Origin: Caldilinea sp. CFX5
GTDB lineage: Bacteria; Chloroflexota; Anaerolineae; Caldilineales; Caldilineaceae
Assembly (NCBI GenBank): GCA_021405325.1
Contig: QWII01000063.1
Span: forward strand, 1 to 54,663
DNA length: 54,663 nt
Direction: 5' to 3'
The translations under genes and the position numbers were made by a program. Positions 51,878 to 54,663 of this stretch are shown piece after piece; the first letter of the stretch is position 1; each line of letters begins with the position of its first letter. The notes under the pieces are model-generated. The model saw nothing but the letters and a program-made list of their open reading frames with translations. It searched no databases and was not told the DNA's origin.

Positions 51878-54529
51878 CTATTTTGGCGCAAGACCGCTCA
51901 GTCCATCTGCCACCGGGACTGGCAGCAAAATCGTGGCAAATGCCTCCGTCAGCGTCATCTGCTGCCCGGCTGTGAATGCGAGGTCAAACTCTTCCGGTTT
52001 CAGCACCGCCCGTACCGTTGCCAGCGCATCGTTAGCCAGGGTGCGCATCGGCCCGGCAATTGCATCATGAATTTGGTGATGCGCCTGGTCAGCCAGACCA
52101 AAGAGCGTGGCGGCACGCGGGTATTGCTGTTGCGCCGTTGCCAGACGAGCAGCGACCCAAAGCTGCATAACCTCGTAAATGGTGATCTGGTGGGGATCGC
52201 TGTGATAGGCCAGGCTTTGCCTCAGCCATTGCTCCGACTGCTCTAATTCCCTTTCCCATAATGCCACTTCGGCCCGATAAAGATAATTTCTTGCCAGATA
52301 GTTTTTTTCTTTTCGTTCGATACAGAGCTGCAAACTCTCTGTCACCAACCGTCGTGCCTCTATTCCGTCATTGCCATAAAGGGTGATGATAGCCAGAAGC
52401 GGTTGCCATTCGCACAGCATCACGGGAAAATGAGAAGTCGTTGCAATGGTGATCACCTCTTGCAAGCGTGTGTGCGCGTCGACAAGATCGCCACGCAGCA
52501 GTGCCAGAAGACCCAAAGTGCCGAGACAATCGCCAATCCCATATTGGTTCTGCTGTGTACGGAAGAGATTCAACCCCTCCATCGCAAGCAGTTCTCCTCG
52601 GTCAATTTCTCCTTGTTCGGTTAAGACAGCAGCACATTGCTGAAGACTGCTGGCAAGTCGGAAGTCGCGATCCGCAATAGCACTCCAGTGAGGATTTGTA
52701 CCTGATGATACCTGGGCCATTCGTGCAAACGAGATTGACCGTTCCAAATTGGCGATTACCTGGGAAGCATCTGCGCCTGTACCCGCAATCCAATACCAAA
52801 CTGCTGATTGAACAAGCGCGTCTGAGGAATCGTCCAGTAATTGCCGCATTTCATTTGCATAGCTAGCCACTGGCTCAAACCCCTCCACCACACCCGCCGA
52901 GGCATAAAAGACAATCAACACCTGCAAACGTAAATCTGTGTCGAATGTTTGGCGATGAGGCATCAATTGTATCGCCCTCATTGCCCCCTCATACCGTTGA
53001 CCGCTTAGAAACGAGAAGAAGCTGGTAGCAAGCGCTAACCTTGCGGCGTCCGAATAGTATTTTTCGGCAAACATCCGGTGAAAAGCAGCGTTTAAATTGT
53101 CTCGTTCGGGTGTCAGGAGCGCCAGCCAGGTTGCAGCTTGTGGTCCGCGTAAGTGACTATCACCGGTGCGGAAAAGTTGCAGATACGTCACAAAATGACG
53201 TTGGCGTAGCCATGCTTCCTCGCCATGCGCCCGTGCCTGTTCCAAGGCAAACTCACGAATCGTCTCCAACAGTAGAAAACGCTGTTCGCCACTAGGCAAC
53301 GTTTCAGCATGCACCAGACTCTTGCCAATCAGGGCATGGAGCGTGGATTGAACAATGGCGGGTTCCAGCCGATCCGCCGCAACTGCTGTGACTTCGGGTA
53401 AAGCAAACCCACCCACAAAGACACCCAACGTGCGTAACAGCAGACGCTCACTTTGATTGAGCAAGCTGTAACTGCTACCGATGGCGGTGCGCAAGGTGCG
53501 TTGACGGGGGGGCAAATCGTGCGCCCCTTCGACCAGCAGATCCAGCCGGTGTTCTTGCAGTTGCGCCAGCAGTTGCGTGGGTGAGAGCAGCTCCACCTGT
53601 GCCGCACATAACTCCAACGCCAGCGGTAAACAGTCCAACCGTTGACAAATCGCTTCGAGGGTTGCGCCGTTGGCAGGCGTAAACGCAAAATCAGCCGCCA
53701 CTGCTTGGGCGCGCTGCACAAAGAGCGTAACGGCAGGGGCAAGATCGAGCGGCGGCACTTTGAAGCGTTGTTCGGCGCGCAGATGCAGCCGTTCGCGGCT
53801 GGTCGCCAGAATAGCGAGGGTTGGACACTCCGCCACTAGCTCTGCGAGCAGGGGGGCGGCCTCACTGATTTGTTCGAGGTTATCCAACACCAGCAACAAG
53901 GTTTTGTGGCGTAGAAAGGCAATCAGCTTCTTTTGCGGTGGGCTAAGGTCAGGACTGCCGACGGCAGTGAGGATGGTAGCGGCCATCAGGGTTGGCTCAG
54001 TGACCGCCGCCAGTGGCACAAAGACAGCACCATCCGCATAGTAATTTTGCAACCGACTTGCCACGGCCAGCGCCAGGGTTGTCTTGCCAATGCCGGGTGG
54101 CCCCAGCAGGGTCAACAAACGACCGCTGTGACCCAGCAGGCGGTTACAAAGCTGGTTGAGGGCCGCGTCACGCCCAATCAACTCGGTTGGCGGCGCGGGT
54201 AGCGCATGGACAGGCTCAACGAGCGATGCTTGAATAGACAGTTGGCTGGTACGCTGAAAAGTGACCGCGCTGGGCGGGCGTTCGCCACGCGCTAACGCCG
54301 CTTGCTCGATCAGATCGGCGGCGGTGTTGGGATCATCCTGCAAGCCGAGTGCCGGGATAAAGCGTTCGGTTACCGCCTGGAGATCCGGTAGGCGCTGCGC
54401 TTTTTCCAGGCTACAAATCAGCGACTCGCTATAGCCCAACGCGGCGGCGAGGTCGCGTTGGGTCATGCCGGCCTGTTTGCGCAGGTGCTTGAGCAGGGGG
54501 CCAAAAGCCAGGGTCATGGTAACGGGCAT
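51878..54529 (-). CDS. HTH-STAND ATPase regulator, paralog B
   Basis: A protein of about 883 residues from ATG 54529; GTG 54538 and TTG 54550 are in-frame, and GAAGGTGA lies just upstream of the GTG. The architecture is the same as paralog A: HTH (QAGMTQRDLAAALGYSESLI), Walker A LGPPGIGKTTLA, Walker B LLLVLDNLEQI, LATSRERLHLRAEQ, LDCLPLALELCAAQ and TPR-like C-terminus. The HTH and ATPase are almost unchanged, whereas the helical sensor region (about 480-700) has diverged strongly, suggesting the same DNA targets or mechanism but a different ligand. The C-terminus has an extra tail (LPVPVADGLSGLAPK). The gene is complete. Confidence 0.85.
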   Translation of the reverse strand: MPVTMTLAFGPLLKHLRKQAGMTQRDLAAALGYSESLICSLEKAQRLPDLQAVTERFIPALGLQDDPNTAADLIEQAALARGERPPSAVTFQRTSQLSIQASLVEPVHALPAPPTELIGRDAALNQLCNRLLGHSGRLLTLLGPPGIGKTTLALAVASRLQNYYADGAVFVPLAAVTEPTLMAATILTAVGSPDLSPPQKKLIAFLRHKTLLLVLDNLEQISEAAPLLAELVAECPTLAILATSRERLHLRAEQRFKVPPLDLAPAVTLFVQRAQAVAADFAFTPANGATLEAICQRLDCLPLALELCAAQVELLSPTQLLAQLQEHRLDLLVEGAHDLPPRQRTLRTAIGSSYSLLNQSERLLLRTLGVFVGGFALPEVTAVAADRLEPAIVQSTLHALIGKSLVHAETLPSGEQRFLLLETIREFALEQARAHGEEAWLRQRHFVTYLQLFRTGDSHLRGPQAATWLALLTPERDNLNAAFHRMFAEKYYSDAARLALATSFFSFLSGQRYEGAMRAIQLMPHRQTFDTDLRLQVLIVFYASAGVVEGFEPVASYANEMRQLLDDSSDALVQSAVWYWIAGTGADASQVIANLERSISFARMAQVSSGTNPHWSAIADRDFRLASSLQQCAAVLTEQGEIDRGELLAMEGLNLFRTQQNQYGIGDCLGTLGLLALLRGDLVDAHTRLQEVITIATTSHFPVMLCEWQPLLAIITLYGNDGIEARRLVTESLQLCIERKEKNYLARNYLYRAEVALWERELEQSEQWLRQSLAYHSDPHQITIYEVMQLWVAARLATAQQQYPRAATLFGLADQAHHQIHDAIAGPMRTLANDALATVRAVLKPEEFDLAFTAGQQMTLTEAFATILLPVPVADGLSGLAPK

Positions 54530-54578
54530 GGGGGTCACGCTCACCTTCAACTTTATCGGGCAACGAAGTGCTGTTTTG

Positions 54579-54607
54579 ATCCTACGCTATTCTTGCCCAA
54601 AGAACAA
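54579..54607 (-). promoter_or_regulatory. Promoter of STAND paralog B
   Basis: On the minus strand, TTGTTC (54607-54602) and TAGGAT (54584-54579) are 17 bases apart, aligned with the promoter of paralog A. One TTTTTGTGAAG repeat (54626-54636) and a degenerate second copy lie upstream, up to the window edge. Confidence 0.5.
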
Positions 54608-54663
54608 GCGGAGCGCAGTGTGGAATTTTTGTGAAGTTTTTGCATAGAAATCGCTTGTGCTTG

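Overview
The window most resembles a member of the Chloroflexota (Anaerolineae/Caldilineae type). This is an inference from content: a Tad/Flp pilus locus without a secretin gene (as expected for a single-membrane cell), large secreted proteins ending in a short FLPLV-type tail, TP-rich linkers in surface proteins, large HTH-STAND ATPases, and a long perfect palindrome in almost every intergenic gap. No rRNA, tRNA or CRISPR array was found.

Region 1 (1-22.8 kb, all + strand) is a Tad/Flp pilus locus. It holds the end of a Flp pilin gene, a TadE-type pseudopilin, two paralogous TadG-like proteins of about 675 and 1649 residues, CpaB, TadZ/CpaE, a prepilin peptidase, TadB, TadC, a TPR protein with a TolB-like propeller, the TadA ATPase, a DUF192 protein and a 1656-residue secreted protein with FN3-like and SdrD-B-like domains. 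The 1649-residue TadG-like protein has the same three-part scaffold as its neighbour, with extra cassettes inserted at both interdomain joints. These include a family 2 cellulose-binding module, a CBM4/9-like module and a choice-of-anchor-A domain, separated by Thr/Pro linkers. The simplest reading is a pilus carrying a polysaccharide-binding adhesin, which is the most interesting system in the window.

Region 2 (22.9-33.2 kb) starts with a small RHH-like/HNH pair whose HNH gene appears cut short by a palindromic element. A minus-strand catabolic cluster follows: a TIM-barrel isomerase, a D-threonine-aldolase-like PLP enzyme, a PHP phosphoesterase, an M19 dipeptidase, a tandem SDR, a NIPSNAP protein and mannonate dehydratase. 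It is interrupted by an IS605-type TnpB element and by a Phd/RelE-type toxin-antitoxin pair with its own promoter.

Region 3 (33.4-46 kb) has a WGR-polynucleotide ligase fusion, a 1509-residue beta-helix surface protein, a frameshifted SnoaL-like gene, an HTH-STAND regulator, a lumazine-binding-like protein, a double-rhodanese lipoprotein and a nucleotidyltransferase. Region 4 (46.1-54.7 kb) has a second TnpB element and two closely related HTH-STAND regulators duplicated together with their promoter. Between them lie a divergent 94-residue small protein, a lipoprotein and an HD hydrolase.
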